From Gigaspora margarita (lineage: Eukaryota > Glomeromycota > Glomeromycetes > Diversisporales > Gigasporaceae): a stretch of DNA of 64,000 nucleotides. Below, piece after piece: positions 48,055 to 58,565 of the stretch (within the stretch, counting starts at the first letter, position 1; each line of letters opens with the position of its first letter). The stretch is from contig WTPW01000325.1 in the NCBI GenBank assembly GCA_009809945.1, positions 351,599 to 415,598 on the forward strand. Reading direction: 5' to 3'. Made by a program: the position numbers and the translations under genes. The notes beneath the pieces were generated by a model. That model did no database searches and was not told the origin of the DNA. It saw only the letters and a program-made list of their open reading frames with translations.

Positions 48055-49830
48055 ATTATTTTAAAAAATTTAATATCAGACATTCGATTTGTCATACTAT
48101 TGTCATATGTAAATTTTTTATATATAAAATTTTAAAAAAAAATATAAAATTACTATAAACTTTGAAGAAATAATGTTCCAAAGTCTACATATCAACTTAA
48201 GATTAAATTCTTTGGAAATATAGAACAAGGGGAGGAGAAAATATAATACAAAAATCAGATCAAAATTTTATCAATTTTGCACAAAACGAAAATGTAATTT
48301 CATCAAAAACAAATATTTTCCAATTTTAAGATGAGAATCTTATGTAAAATTATGCTTTGAACAACTTTACTTAATCAGCGAAGGTGGGTTACCTTGTAAG
48401 AAAAATGGGTTATCTATATGCTAAAGTCAAAAATTTATAAACCTTTTTTTTTATTAGGCAACCTACTTTGGACTCTTAAGCAAAGTTGTTTAGTATGTAA
48501 TTTTACACCATATTTGAAGTTGAAATGCACTTTTTCAAACCTGTTACTAAGTGAAAAATGGGTTTAAATTTTGAATAAAAAATTTTAAAAAAATTTTTTT
48601 CTAACTTTAAACCCATTTTTCACTTAGTAAAAGGTCTGAGAAAATGCATTTCAACCTCAAATATAGTGTAAAATTACATGCTAAACAACTTTGCTTAAAA
48701 GCCCAAAGTGTTTTTTTTTTTTTTTTTTTGTGTTTTACAACTGAGACCTTGTTTCGATTCTTTATTAAGTTGTTATGAACATAATATTTGTTATATAAAT
48801 GAGGATACAACTAGCCACATGTGCACTTTCGGTACCTAATTTAAGTGGTCTACTTGAAGGTTCCACACTAGCTGCCATGCCTACAACCCAACTATGGAAT
48901 TGCCTATTTAAACCCTCTGGTTCACAATCCTCCTATTACTACCTGATGCTACATGTATGCAGATATTGTAGGGCCCCAACTCCTTTTTGTGAATGGTCAA
49001 CTCAGACTACTTTATCTGCAGCCTAGAGTTGGCTAGATAGGACGTAAGTTGTACTAGTCTTAATTGTCCAAGTTTTAACCCCAAACTTTTCATACCCACC
49101 TAACCGAAAACGGCCAAGTCCGCTAGAAAACACTACCAGGAGTTCATAACATGATCTTTACTACATTTTGTGACTTCGGTTACTCAAATTGTAGATCCAA
49201 ACTAACAGGTTCAGCCTTGCAGAGTTTGTTATACCAATTATTAAAATTTACGTTTGCCGTCTATAGGACTTGAACTAGCAATCTTTCAATTTGTGACCTC
49301 GGAACATAGCTGCTAAGCTATCGGACCTGAGGTCCTTAGCCCAAAGTATGTTACCTAATGAAAAAAGTTTTATCTTGTAAAGTTAAAATTTTTGACTTAA
49401 TCATATAGATAACCCATTTTTCTTACAGGGTAACCCACTTCTGCTGATTAAGAAAGTTGTTCAGAGCATGATTTTACATAAGATTCTTATCTTAAAATCA
49501 GAAAATATTTGTTTTTGACAAGTTACATTTTTGATTTGTGCAAAATCAGTAAAATTTTGATCTGATTTTTGTACTATCTTTTTCTTCTCCCCTTGTTCTA
49601 TATTCCCAAAGAATTTGATTTTAAGTTAATATATAGACTTTGGAACATCATTTCTTCAAAGTTTAAGTAATTTATATATTTTTTTTTATAATTTTATATT
49701 AAAAAATTTACATGTGACAAATTGGATGACTGATATTTTGAAGAATTTAGATCAATTAGAATAAAATTAGTATAAGAATAAATTTTTAAATTTTTTGTTC
49801 CATCTTCTTCTTTTGCTATAAGGGTTCCAT
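48055..49830. mobile_element. 1-kb foldback element with SINE insert (FB3)
   Basis: One large palindrome centred near 48590. Its left arm (about 48100-48580) includes CCTTGTAAGAAAAATGGGTT and ATAGAACAAGGGGAGGAG. Its right arm (about 48600-48710 and 49338-49740) carries the complements. Within each arm are smaller features such as ACTTTGCTTAA and CCTTTTACTAAGTG. Copy A has no such insertion near 37485. The exact ends could not be fixed. Confidence 0.75.
48711..49337 (-). mobile_element. tRNA-derived SINE, about 627 bp
   Basis: On the minus strand the element starts at 49337 with AAGGACCTCAGGTCC. It has an A box TAGCTTAGCAGC (49309-49320) and a B box AGTTCAAGTCC (49266-49276), spaced as in a tRNA promoter, and ends in a poly(A) tail (19 T on the plus strand, 48711-48729). 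The direct flanks AGCCCAAAGT (48700-48709 and 49338-49347) are a perfect 10-bp duplication typical of LINE-driven insertion. It is long for a SINE but comparable to some fungal SINEs. It has no protein. Confidence 0.9.
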
Positions 49831-49935
49831 ATAAGTGAGTTGATGTGGGTAAGTTTAAAAATTTTATTTAGGGATAAAGTAGATCTAAATCAACTAGCAA
49901 ATACGCGGGTATCTAAAAAAGACAACATTTATTAT

Positions 49936-50969
49936 CAGGCCCAGGACATGTCCCTTTCATTGTTATCTATAATTAAAATTTTTAAAAAACATATGAATTT
50001 ACTATATAACTTTGAGCTAATATTCTTTTAAATCTTACTTATTAACTTTAAATTAAATTTTTTGGGTATATATAACAAAAGGAGAAGAAAAAATTGAGCT
50101 TAAAAATTGAATTAAAATTTTTACAAAACAAAAATGTAACTTGGCCAAAATCAAATATTTTCTGATTTTAACATGAAAAGTATATAAAAAACGTGCCCTA
50201 AACAACTTCACTTAGGCGACAGAAGTAGGTTACCTTGTAAAAAAAATGGGCTATCTATGTGCTAAAGTTAAAATTTTTGGGTTTTCAATATAAACCCCTT
50301 TTTTTGTCAAGATAACCTGCTTTAGGCTTCTAAGTAAACTTGTTCAGCTAGTAATTCCACTTATATTAAAATCTAAACACGCTTTCTCGAACCTTTTACT
50401 AAGTGTAAAATGGGGATTAAAGTTCAAAAAAAATTTTTTTTTAGAAAAAAATTTTTTTCGATCTTTAACCCCATTTTTCACTTAGTAAAAGGTTTAAAAA
50501 AGTGCGTTTTGACTTTAATATAAGTAGAATTACCAGCTGAACAAGTTTACTTAGAAGCCTAAAGCAGGTTATCTTGACAAAAAAAGGGATTTATATTGAA
50601 ATCCCAAAATTTTAACTTTAGCACATAGATAGCCCATTTCTCTTACAAGGTAACCTACTTTCGTCGCCTAAGTGAAGTTGTTTAGGGATGTTTTTCATAT
50701 ACTTCTTATGTTAAAATCAGAAAATATTTGATTTTGGCCAAGTTACATTTTCATTTTGTGCAAAATTGGTAAAATTTTAATTCAATTTTTAAGCTCAATT
50801 TTTTCTTCTTCTTTTGTTTTATATACCCAAAAAATTTAATTTAAAGTTAATAAGTAAGATTTAAAAGAATATTAGTTCAAAGTTATATAGTAAATTCATA
50901 TGTTTTTTAAAAATTTTTAATTATAGACAGCATTTTTTGATCTATTTTAAGAGACATGTTCTGGGTCTG
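49936..50969. mobile_element. 1-kb foldback element (FB4)
   Basis: Inverted ends CAGGCCCAGGACATG and the complement of CAGACCCAGAACATG. The element is one long palindrome centred near 50440 (AAAAATTTTTTT), with arms carrying ACAAGTTTACTTAGAAGCCT, TAACCTACTTTCGTCGCC and TGACTTTAATATAAGTAG or their complements. It is related to FB3. Compared with copy A near 37595 it is an insertion, with TTAT repeated at both borders and a probable 7-8-bp duplication blurred by a deletion. Confidence 0.8.
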
Positions 50970-51506
50970 TTATATAAATATTCAAACTAAAAGACTTTCT
51001 ATTAGACCAATCGATAAACTGATGTGAGTCACATGTATAATTTCAAAAAATTAACAAGGCTATATTATACCAAAATTCGAGTTTTAATAATCTGATTCGA
51101 GGTTACAAGTTAATTCAGTCTGTTGAATTGAGTTACAAAAGGTTTTATTAAAGTTACAAGTTGAATTCAAAGATAAGTTAATTCATTATTTAGAGAAAGA
51201 TATGTAATAAGGAAATTCTGTATAAAAATGATAATAGAACTAATTTTTCTCTTGCCCATGAACTGGAGACCATTATATACATTTTGGATTTTAATATCTT
51301 TCCACTATGTTTACTACTACTACATTACTTAGTTGGCTATGACTTTATTACTTAGATTTCACTACATTACTTAGCTAACTATGTTGCTCCTATGATAGCT
51401 ATACTTACTTTGTAAGCCTTACTATATTACATAGTGGGCTTTTCAAGCCTACATTGGCTGGTCAGGTTTAAACAACTATGTTTATGTAGCCACCCAATGT
51501 TTTAAT

Positions 51507-51682
51507 AGGACCCCAAAATATATAGATAGGTCAGAAAAATTATAAAATTACTAAAAATGAAAAGATCTGCAGAAAAACCTCAAAAATAAACAAAAATTTA
51601 CTAAAAATAGAAAAGATCTGTATAAAACCCCCAAAAATAAGCAAACTAATACCTGACCTATCTATGTATATTTTGGGTTCCT
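51507..51682. mobile_element. AGGACCCC MITE, copy 2 (176 bp)
   Basis: Starts AGGACCCCAAAATATATAGA and ends TATGTATATTTTGGGTTCCT. Perfect 8-bp flanks GTTTTAAT lie at 51499-51506 and 51683-51690. Copy A has the single unfilled GTTTTAAT near 40774 (CCAATGTTTTAATGCACC), which confirms the insertion and its ends. The interior matches copy 1 at 17601. Confidence 0.95.
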
Positions 51683-51840
51683 GTTTTAATGTACCCAAAA
51701 TAACATTTATATGTTTAAGCCACCAAGCCACCCATCATTACCATTTTAGTATGAATTATTTACATCAGGAACTAACACAAATATAGGAATTATTTACAAT
51801 TACAAAAATTAAAATTTTAATTTGTTACAATAGCAAAATG

Positions 51841-52834
51841 TCAGAAAGTAGAATTAAAAATGTAGTGAACATGATAATTGTAGTAAAACAGAGCATACTA
51901 TATAGTTAAAGAGTAAAATGTTATGCATATCGTATAAACACAACTTAGCTTTTAAATTTGAATAATATACAACCTGTATAACTTGCTTTGGCTTAAGATA
52001 TATTACTGTATTTGTGTATAATAATGTACATGTATGTTATTAAAATTCATATTTTTTTGAAAATTGTTTTTTAACTCAAAATATGCTCATGGCATATACA
52101 TGCATGCCTAAATTGCCCATCTTAATAAAAACATACTGTAAATTGCTATATAAATGACCCATTATATATGCATGTTGGCAAAATTACAAATTACTATTGT
52201 TTGAATATGTCTGTGCTCAAATCCCAAATTCATCCCAAATTAATTCCTGCTGAGCATGGAATCATGAAAAAAGCTTGAAAAAGGTAAATTGTGTTTTTGT
52301 TTTTTTTTAAAAAAAAGTGAGGTAATTATCCTCTTGTTAGATTTGGGTTAGACATGACATGACCAAATCCTGCTATTGCTGAAAAGCAAATGCAGATGTT
52401 TCTACACTGAGAATTCAAAAATATATATGAATATTCAAATGTATTCTTTTAGTGTATGATAATTTAGCTAACATTTAATATTTAGGCGAGCATATATTAA
52501 TTCATTTTTATTCGCTTTTTATTTATTTATATATATATTTTTTAATTTTTTAATTTTTTACTTTATTATTATTACTATTATTATTATTATTATTTCTAAA
52601 TATTTTTTGCTTGCTTTTTTTTTTAATAATTGTTAAATGGATACTGATTTCTAAAATAACACTTCAGAATCGATATAAATTCAGAAATGACGCGGAACAA
52701 GAGTGCATAAACTACTTATTATTAACAGATCACCTTAAAATTCAAATTGCGCCTATTGCAATTTATTTAAAAACATTAATTTGATTTTATTAAGTTATTT
52801 ATTTAATATTTATTTAATGGTATCAGGTTCACTC
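51841..52834. other. No supported gene
   Basis: AT-rich with TATTATTATTATTA and TTTTTAATTTTTTAATTTTT near 52530-52600. No coding or RNA gene is supported. Confidence 0.5.
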
Positions 52835-53150
52835 AGTTTGATCAGCTCACCAATAATTACTTCACAAAACTTAATTCGCAGAGAATTAATTTCAGACAAG
52901 GTTATTTTGCGATTGATTAATTCACGGACAAGTCCGCTTCATAAAAAATTATTTCACCAAAAGCTAATTTCACTGGCAAATTAATTCTAGTCATTGTCGT
53001 TAGAGTTAAGTTTAGGTTTAAAGTTGGTGCAATTTATAAAAAAATTGTCGGTACTATATATTGAATTAATAGTTGTAAAATAACCTTGTCTGTAAAATAA
53101 TTATCTACGAACTGTTTTCAACAAGCGTTTGTCGGTGAAATAAAACAGAT
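52835..53150. repeat. Degenerate short-period array, TTAATTTCACNNACAA type
   Basis: Loose units such as AATTACTTCACAAAAC, AATTAATTTCAGACAAGG, ATTAATTCACGGACAAG and GCTAATTTCACTGGCAAATT are followed, in opposite sense, by TTGTCTGTAAAATAATTATC and GTCGGTGAAATAAAAC. This is the same design as the arrays at 22.2 and 26.8 kb. Confidence 0.5.
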
Positions 53151-53291
53151 ATTCACTTCGAAAATTAATTTATTACAATATTAATTATATTATATAGTTA
53201 ATGGATGCATAGCAACCAATAACGGTTTTATTTGGCAGTCAAAAGATCCAAAGGATCACAGGGTGATTGTTTTTACATGACAATTAAAAAA

Positions 53292-53372
53292 GCATCTGGC
53301 TTGAATTTAATGTGCTAACCTGGACCACGAAGGGGTTCAGGTTGCGAGCGCATTAAATTCAAAGCCAGATGC
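53292..53372. other. Strong GC-richer hairpin
   Basis: GCATCTGGCTTGAATTTAAT is mirrored by ATTAAATTCAAAGCCAGATGC. At the centre a second stem, AACCTGGACC and GGTTCAGGTT, closes a short CACGAAGG loop. ATAGCAAC and GTTGCTAT extend the symmetry further out. The composition stands out from the AT-rich surroundings. It could be a MITE core, an RNA structure or a cruciform site. Confidence 0.7.
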
Positions 53373-53665
53373 GTTGCTATGGATGCGAAACATCAGTAAC
53401 GGATTTCTTTTTCTTTTTCTATATAGCAAATAAATCATTTGAACTTAAATAGTACTTATACGATTAAAAAGAAATCAAAATCATGTAATAACATATTTTA
53501 TTTAGAAAATTTTAATTTTAAGATGTACTTGTATAACGTTCCTGGTTTTAGCGCGACGCAGTCGCGCTTGATTTTCGGTGCAGTATTATTATCGCTTAAC
53601 CCAGTGACAATTACTCCAGAGTATTTATTCCTATAAATAATATCTTAATAAACTGGGGTGGTGTC

Positions 53666-53894
53666 CAGTGTTTAAAATTCAAAATTGGTTTTATGTTCTC
53701 AAAAAGAACATTTTAAATTTCCTAATGTTCTCAGTAAAATTTTAATGTTCTTTACATAGGAAAATTAAAATTTTTTTAATATTAAAAGAATTTTTTGAAT
53801 GTTCTCAAATAGAGAACATATTTTAATAATTTATGTTCTCAAAAATCATATAATGTTCTTTGAGAACACTGAGAACATTGAATTTTAAACACTG
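53666..53894. mobile_element. hAT-like MITE, 229 bp
   Basis: Inverted ends CAGTGTTTAAAATTCAA and TTGAATTTTAAACACTG, with a perfect 8-bp duplication GTGGTGTC (53658-53665 and 53895-53902). The interior is made of repeated ATGTTCTC and GAGAACAT motifs in both orientations. CAGTG ends with 8-bp flanks fit hAT. Confidence 0.93.
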
Positions 53895-54610
53895 GTGGTG
53901 TCATGTCAAAACACACCGTTATGAGGCGGGCTATATTTGGGTTACTTTGGAGTAGCTCACTCCATTAATATCCCAAGTTGGACCCAATCAAAAAGCTTTA
54001 CGCGGATCAATCTTCAGCTAGGCCTTTTCCCCATCCAGGTAATCTGGTTTACCTTCAGGTAGAAAAATTTATAATTAAAAAAAAAAAAAAAAAAAAAAAA
54101 AACGGTGACGTTTCCTCTGTTGATTTTAGTTTCATGTCATCAAAAATATCCAATGGAATATACGTAAAAGATTATAAGGTCGTTGTCATCAAAAATCAAC
54201 CAAGATAAAAATATAGTGGAACCGCATATTATAAGATACTGCTATACACAATTTCGCGGAATATGCGCCAGAGTCGATGTTAACAGAAGATTCATTATCA
54301 AAAGTTGGATATGATAACTGTTTACATGAAAGGTCTTTATTATCTATCACTTCTCTCAAATATTAATTTAATACCTTAAAAAACTAAAAGATTACTCTTA
54401 CGAATAGCTTCCACTGATGTTTTTAATTCCATAGAGCTAAGCATATTACAGTAATACAAATATTTAAGAAACTAGAGTAATGTTTATATAAAGAGTTTTG
54501 CTAAATAAACTACTGAAAAAGTTGGCATACAGTAATTATAAGGATTTACTTAAAACGCTGATTTTAATTTTTTTTTAATCCACCAAAAACCTTACATGTA
54601 CTGTACAAAA

Positions 54611-55294
54611 TAGGGATGCGAATCGATTCTAAAAATTAAAGTCGATGATCGTAACCTCAAAATCGTTTTAAAATCGATGATCGAATTCTAAATTTTTATA
54701 GTTATTTCCTGTATTGAGTTGCCTGATTAGATTCTGTTTTTTATTATTTAATATTGTAAGTTATTTAGTTTTACAAATAATATGAAGCAGTTACAAAGTT
54801 TTTGGTTGTTTAAAGCTATACCAGAACTTAATTAAATAGAATCTTCAGTATTTACAATAGGACTTGTGCTTTAAAACAAATTATATAAATAATAATACAT
54901 ATTATTAACACAAGTACAGCCATTAAAAATTGCTAAGTACAAATTATCAGTTTAAAGTTTTATTAAGATTAACAAAACACATCCATTATAAAATGGCTAA
55001 ATGCAAACTATGGGCTTAATATTTTTAATAACAAAATGTGATTTAATAATAAACACAGCCATTACTTTTTTTTAAACATGTATCTAAAAGCAGAGAACAT
55101 TTTATTAAAATTTTAGGCTTCTAAATAGATAATATAAAACGATTATATTCTTTAGAGTCGATTCTAAATCCAGAATCGATTTCAAAATATTTAATCATTT
55201 GTAGAAACGATTAAATCGTTTGTCCAGAAATGAGAATCGATTCTAATTCGATTAACGATTAAAACGATTATTATAGAATCGATTCACACCCCTA
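54611..55294. mobile_element. hAT-like MITE, 684 bp
   Basis: Inverted ends TAGGGATGCGAATCGATTCT and the complement of TAGGGGTGTGAATCGATTCT, with a perfect 8-bp duplication GTACAAAA (54603-54610 and 55295-55302). Many ATCGATT and AATCGTTT motifs lie near both ends. The interior (54700-55130) is AT-rich with a worn tandem repeat around ACACAGCCATTA. No transposase. Confidence 0.93.
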
Positions 55295-55302
55295 GTACAA
55301 AA

Positions 55303-56110
55303 TCACTTTGAATATAACATGCAAGACTTCGTACACTACGTTTTTGGTAATTTCTTGTATTAGTAATACTCGTAAAGTTGTCTAAAATATTTATGTGGGA
55401 TTATAATATTAAACGTAAAAGAATTTTACATGTTGTTCAGTTGAAATTACAGAGAATATTCGGAATTAAATTTACAAAAATTTGGTCGTAAATTAATGAT
55501 ATTTTGTATGATTTATTGTTTCTCAGTCCAAAATTTCTAGCAATATATGTCATTTCATGATTAATGCTTATATATTGAATCTGCCATACCCTTTTTTTTG
55601 TAAAGTGCAAATTATTGTGACCATCATATAATCTACGGAAGCTCCCGCATAAAAAATTCTGATAACTTCCGTCGTATAATATCCGTTTATATACTAGATC
55701 TTGTAATTTGGCGGTCAAGCAACAATAAAATTTTTATTGTTTATTATCTGAATTTCTACAAATTTTGAGCGAAAATATCTGACAATTGTTCGGATATTTT
55801 CAATAATCTAACTGCTAAGCAATTTTTACGATTTCAGACTAGTAGAATTCAAAAATGTTTTAAACATTGAAAATTACCAAATTTACCAGACAATTATTAA
55901 GATGTCCTTATTTGAAGTTTGAAAAAAACGGTTATTAGAGCTTTTCTATAAAATAAATTGGAGATAATATAGTATTTAATAGATTCCGACACTTAGATAT
56001 CACATTAATTCGAAAAACACTGTAAAATAGAACAATATTTTCACAAAAACTCTTCATCCACTTTAGAACCAAACAGATTATTAAAATAACGTTTATAAGT
56101 TCTCTGTATT
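55303..56110. other. Gene-free stretch with one solo FB1-type palindrome
   Basis: 55755-55930 carries a single worn unit of the FB1 palindrome family: TTTTGAGCGAAAATATCTGA, ACAATTGTTCGGA, then TTTACCAGACAATTATTAAG and TTTGAAGTTTG. The minus-strand frame at 55437-55718 is open for 93 codons, but no family or domain supports it. Confidence 0.5.
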
Positions 56111-57964
56111 TCAAGACAAAAATTTTAAAAAAACCAAACGATTATTCTTGTGAACACCCTCTCTAAATATTTTAAATTCCTTAGAATTAAGCTTATTATT
56201 ATAAATGTCTAAAAAAGTTAGTGTAGTGTTTACATGAAGAGCATCCATCAATGCTCTGCCTCCTTCAATACCAAGTCGACTGTATTTGATAGATAAAGAA
56301 GTCAAAGTAGTGTTTACATAAAGGGCTTTTGCTAATGCTTTTATCCCTTTAGGACCAATTTGATTATTTCCAAGGCATAAGGTTGTTAAAACTATATTTG
56401 TACAAAGAGCCTCTGCTATTGCTTCAACGCCCTCAGAGCCGAGTTGATTACCATGAATCGATAAAGTAGTTAGAGTATTATTCTTGCAAAGAAACTTTGC
56501 AATTGCCTTTCCTTCATTAGGACCAAGTAAATTCCAATCAAGATTTAAAGAAGTTAAAGTAGTGTTCTTGCAAAGAGTTTTTATTAAATTTTCACCTTCC
56601 CCAAAATTAAGTAGGTTTGATGAAAGGTTCAAGGAAGTTAAAGTAGTGTTCTTGCAAAGAGCGCCTAATAATAATTCTAATCCTTTAATACAAAGTCCAT
56701 TATCAGCGAGATTTAAGGAAGCTAGAGTAGTATTAATATTGAGTGTCTCGGATAATGCTTTTATTCCTTCAAGCTCAATTTGATTTTTACCAATATTTAA
56801 AGAATTTAAAGCAGTGTTATTGCAAAGACATTCCGCTAAAGCTTTTACACCCTCAGAACCAAGTTGATTATGGTAAAGATTCAAAGAAGCCAGAGTAGTG
56901 TTCTTATAAAGTGCTTCTGCTAACACTTTTCCATTTTTAGGACTAAGGGAATTAAAAGAAAGGTCTAAAAAAGATAGGGTAGTATTCATAAAAAGAGCCT
57001 TTGATAATGCTTTTACTCCTTCAAAATCAATTCGATTACTTCCAATATCTAAAGAAGTTAAGGTGGTGTTATTGCATAAGGCCTCTGCTAACGCCATTAC
57101 TCCTTCGGAACCAAGTTGATTGCAACGAACAGATAAAGAAGTCAGAGTTGTATTCTTGCAAAGAGATTCTGCTAATACAATTCCACCCTTGTAACAAAGA
57201 GAATTATAATTAAGATTTAAGGAAATTAGTGCAGTGTTATTGCAAAGAGCTTTCGTTATTGTTTCCAATTCATTAAAACTAAGTTCATTCTCAGAAATGT
57301 CTAAAGAAGCCAAAATGGTATTTTTATAAAGAATCTCTGACAAGAATTCGATTACTTCAAAATTATCAAACCGAAATTTTAAAGAGGTAATAGTGTTATT
57401 TTTAAGAAGTCGTTCGAATAACATATTATTATAAATAGGCTTATCTGTATTTAAATGTTTAAGGTTCCTACTTGTTCGTAAAAACATTGTAATTAAAGAA
57501 CATTTAATGGCAATTGCTTGCTCATTAAGTTCTTTATCATTATAATCCCAATAACTAAGATCATCATAATAATTAAAATCATTATAATCGCAAAACTCAA
57601 GAAACTTATTGTCATTATATCCTTCTTTACAAAGCCAATTTTTAACTCCATCCGTATTTCGATCAGCCAAATGAAAACTAACATATGTTGCAAAACTTGA
57701 ATATTCAAATAATGGTCTTTGATAATTTGGAAGGATAATGTTATAAGGGAGTAATAAAGATTGTTCTTCAGCGTTTAATGTTAAAAGGTATATTCTTATA
57801 AGCCTTAAATCATCAACATATTTTGTTGGTTCGCTCCATAATATTGGAATAATAATTCTACACCAATGACGGCTTACAAGAAGGCATGAAAATAATGTTC
57901 TATAATTATTACTGAAATTTTTAAAGATTTTTGAAAAACATTCGTTCGGTAGTAATGTAATCAT
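56111..57964 (-). CDS. F-box protein with 15 leucine-rich repeats
   Basis: A single-exon frame of 617 residues starting at the ATG at 57964. Residues about 2-48 form an F-box (LLPNECFSKIFKNFSNNYRT, then SCLLVSRHWCRIIIPILW), the part that binds Skp1 in SCF ubiquitin ligases. A linker of about 135 residues includes an acidic, tyrosine- and asparagine-rich stretch (CDYNDFNYYDDLSYWDYNDK). From about residue 187 there are fifteen uninterrupted 28-residue repeats of the ribonuclease-inhibitor kind, each close to NTTLTSLNLxxNxLGxEGxx followed by ALAEALCK, and then a short cap. The horseshoe would choose the substrate for ubiquitination in cytosol or nucleus. F-box/LRR proteins of this kind are a large family in Rhizophagus-like fungi. 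The frame is intact and there is no sign of transposon damage. The substrate is unknown. Confidence 0.95.
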   Translation of the reverse strand: MITLLPNECFSKIFKNFSNNYRTLFSCLLVSRHWCRIIIPILWSEPTKYVDDLRLIRIYLLTLNAEEQSLLLPYNIILPNYQRPLFEYSSFATYVSFHLADRNTDGVKNWLCKEGYNDNKFLEFCDYNDFNYYDDLSYWDYNDKELNEQAIAIKCSLITMFLRTSRNLKHLNTDKPIYNNMLFERLLKNNTITSLKFRFDNFEVIEFLSEILYKNTILASLDISENELSFNELETITKALCNNTALISLNLNYNSLCYKGGIVLAESLCKNTTLTSLSVRCNQLGSEGVMALAEALCNNTTLTSLDIGSNRIDFEGVKALSKALFMNTTLSFLDLSFNSLSPKNGKVLAEALYKNTTLASLNLYHNQLGSEGVKALAECLCNNTALNSLNIGKNQIELEGIKALSETLNINTTLASLNLADNGLCIKGLELLLGALCKNTTLTSLNLSSNLLNFGEGENLIKTLCKNTTLTSLNLDWNLLGPNEGKAIAKFLCKNNTLTTLSIHGNQLGSEGVEAIAEALCTNIVLTTLCLGNNQIGPKGIKALAKALYVNTTLTSLSIKYSRLGIEGGRALMDALHVNTTLTFLDIYNNKLNSKEFKIFREGVHKNNRLVFLKFLS

Positions 57965-58154
57965 TTTAATATAAGAAAACGAAGATTTGGAAATTAAGTG
58001 AAACCAAATAATTAAATTATTCAGGTGTCATACGATTTTATTTACGCCAATAAATTCCTAAAAAGGATTAGATCGGTCCAACGAAAATACGTATTCTTTT
58101 AATTCCTTAGCCGCTTAGCCGAAAACAGAATGTATTGTAAATAGCCGGCATGAG

Positions 58155-58557
58155 TATACTTGCTGGCCAAACCTGGACAAATCCCAAACCCTTAATAAAT
58201 GATTGCTATTTATAAAAAATTAAATTAAATAAAGTTTTACAAGTATATTATCTATAGTTATAAGAAATACTGGATTTATTTAAAAAAGATTATTAATAAA
58301 ACTTCTGAGCTATGAGTTTGGCCAGACCCTTTGGGTTTGTCCACTTTAAGTTTATTTAAAGTGGGCAAACCCAAAGGGTCTGGCCAAACTCATAGCTAAA
58401 AAACTTTATTAATAATCTTTTTTAAATAAATCCAGTATTTCTTATAGCTATAGATAATATACTTGTAAAATTTTAAGATTATTTGCTTGATTTAATTTTT
58501 TATAAATAGCAATCATTTTTTAGGGTTTGGGTTGTCCAGGTTTGACCAACAAGTATA
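58155..58557. mobile_element. TATACTTG MITE, copy 2, full-length palindrome (403 bp)
   Basis: Inverted ends TATACTTGCTGGCCAAACCT and the complement of TATACTTGTTGGTCAAACCT. Flanks GGCATGAG and GGCATGGG are an 8-bp duplication with one change. The inverted repeat continues to the centre near 58345 (CTTTAAGTTTATTTAAAG), so the whole element can fold into one hairpin. It shares ends with 37071-37367. Confidence 0.88.
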
Positions 58558-58565
58558 GGCATGGG

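Larger units (their letters stand above)
47695..51840. repeat. Core repeat copy B, with nested insertions
   Basis: Copy B of the core repeat. Pieces 47695-48055, 49830-49935, 50970-51506 and 51683-51840 are collinear with copy A. The intervening blocks are two foldback elements, one of them carrying a SINE, and one MITE. Divergence between the copies is moderate, with frequent substitutions and few indels. Confidence 0.85.

Noticed and set aside
48799..49026. 75-codon frame inside the SINE
   Set aside because: It is antisense to the SINE, has no recognisable domain, and the element is non-coding by type.
49260..49337. A true tRNA gene on the minus strand
   Set aside because: The A and B boxes are present, but the element continues for about 550 bp to a poly(A) tail and is flanked by a 10-bp duplication, so it is a SINE.
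55437..55718. 93-codon minus-strand frame near the F-box gene
   Set aside because: No domain, no relation to the neighbouring gene, and a length expected by chance in several places of this window.
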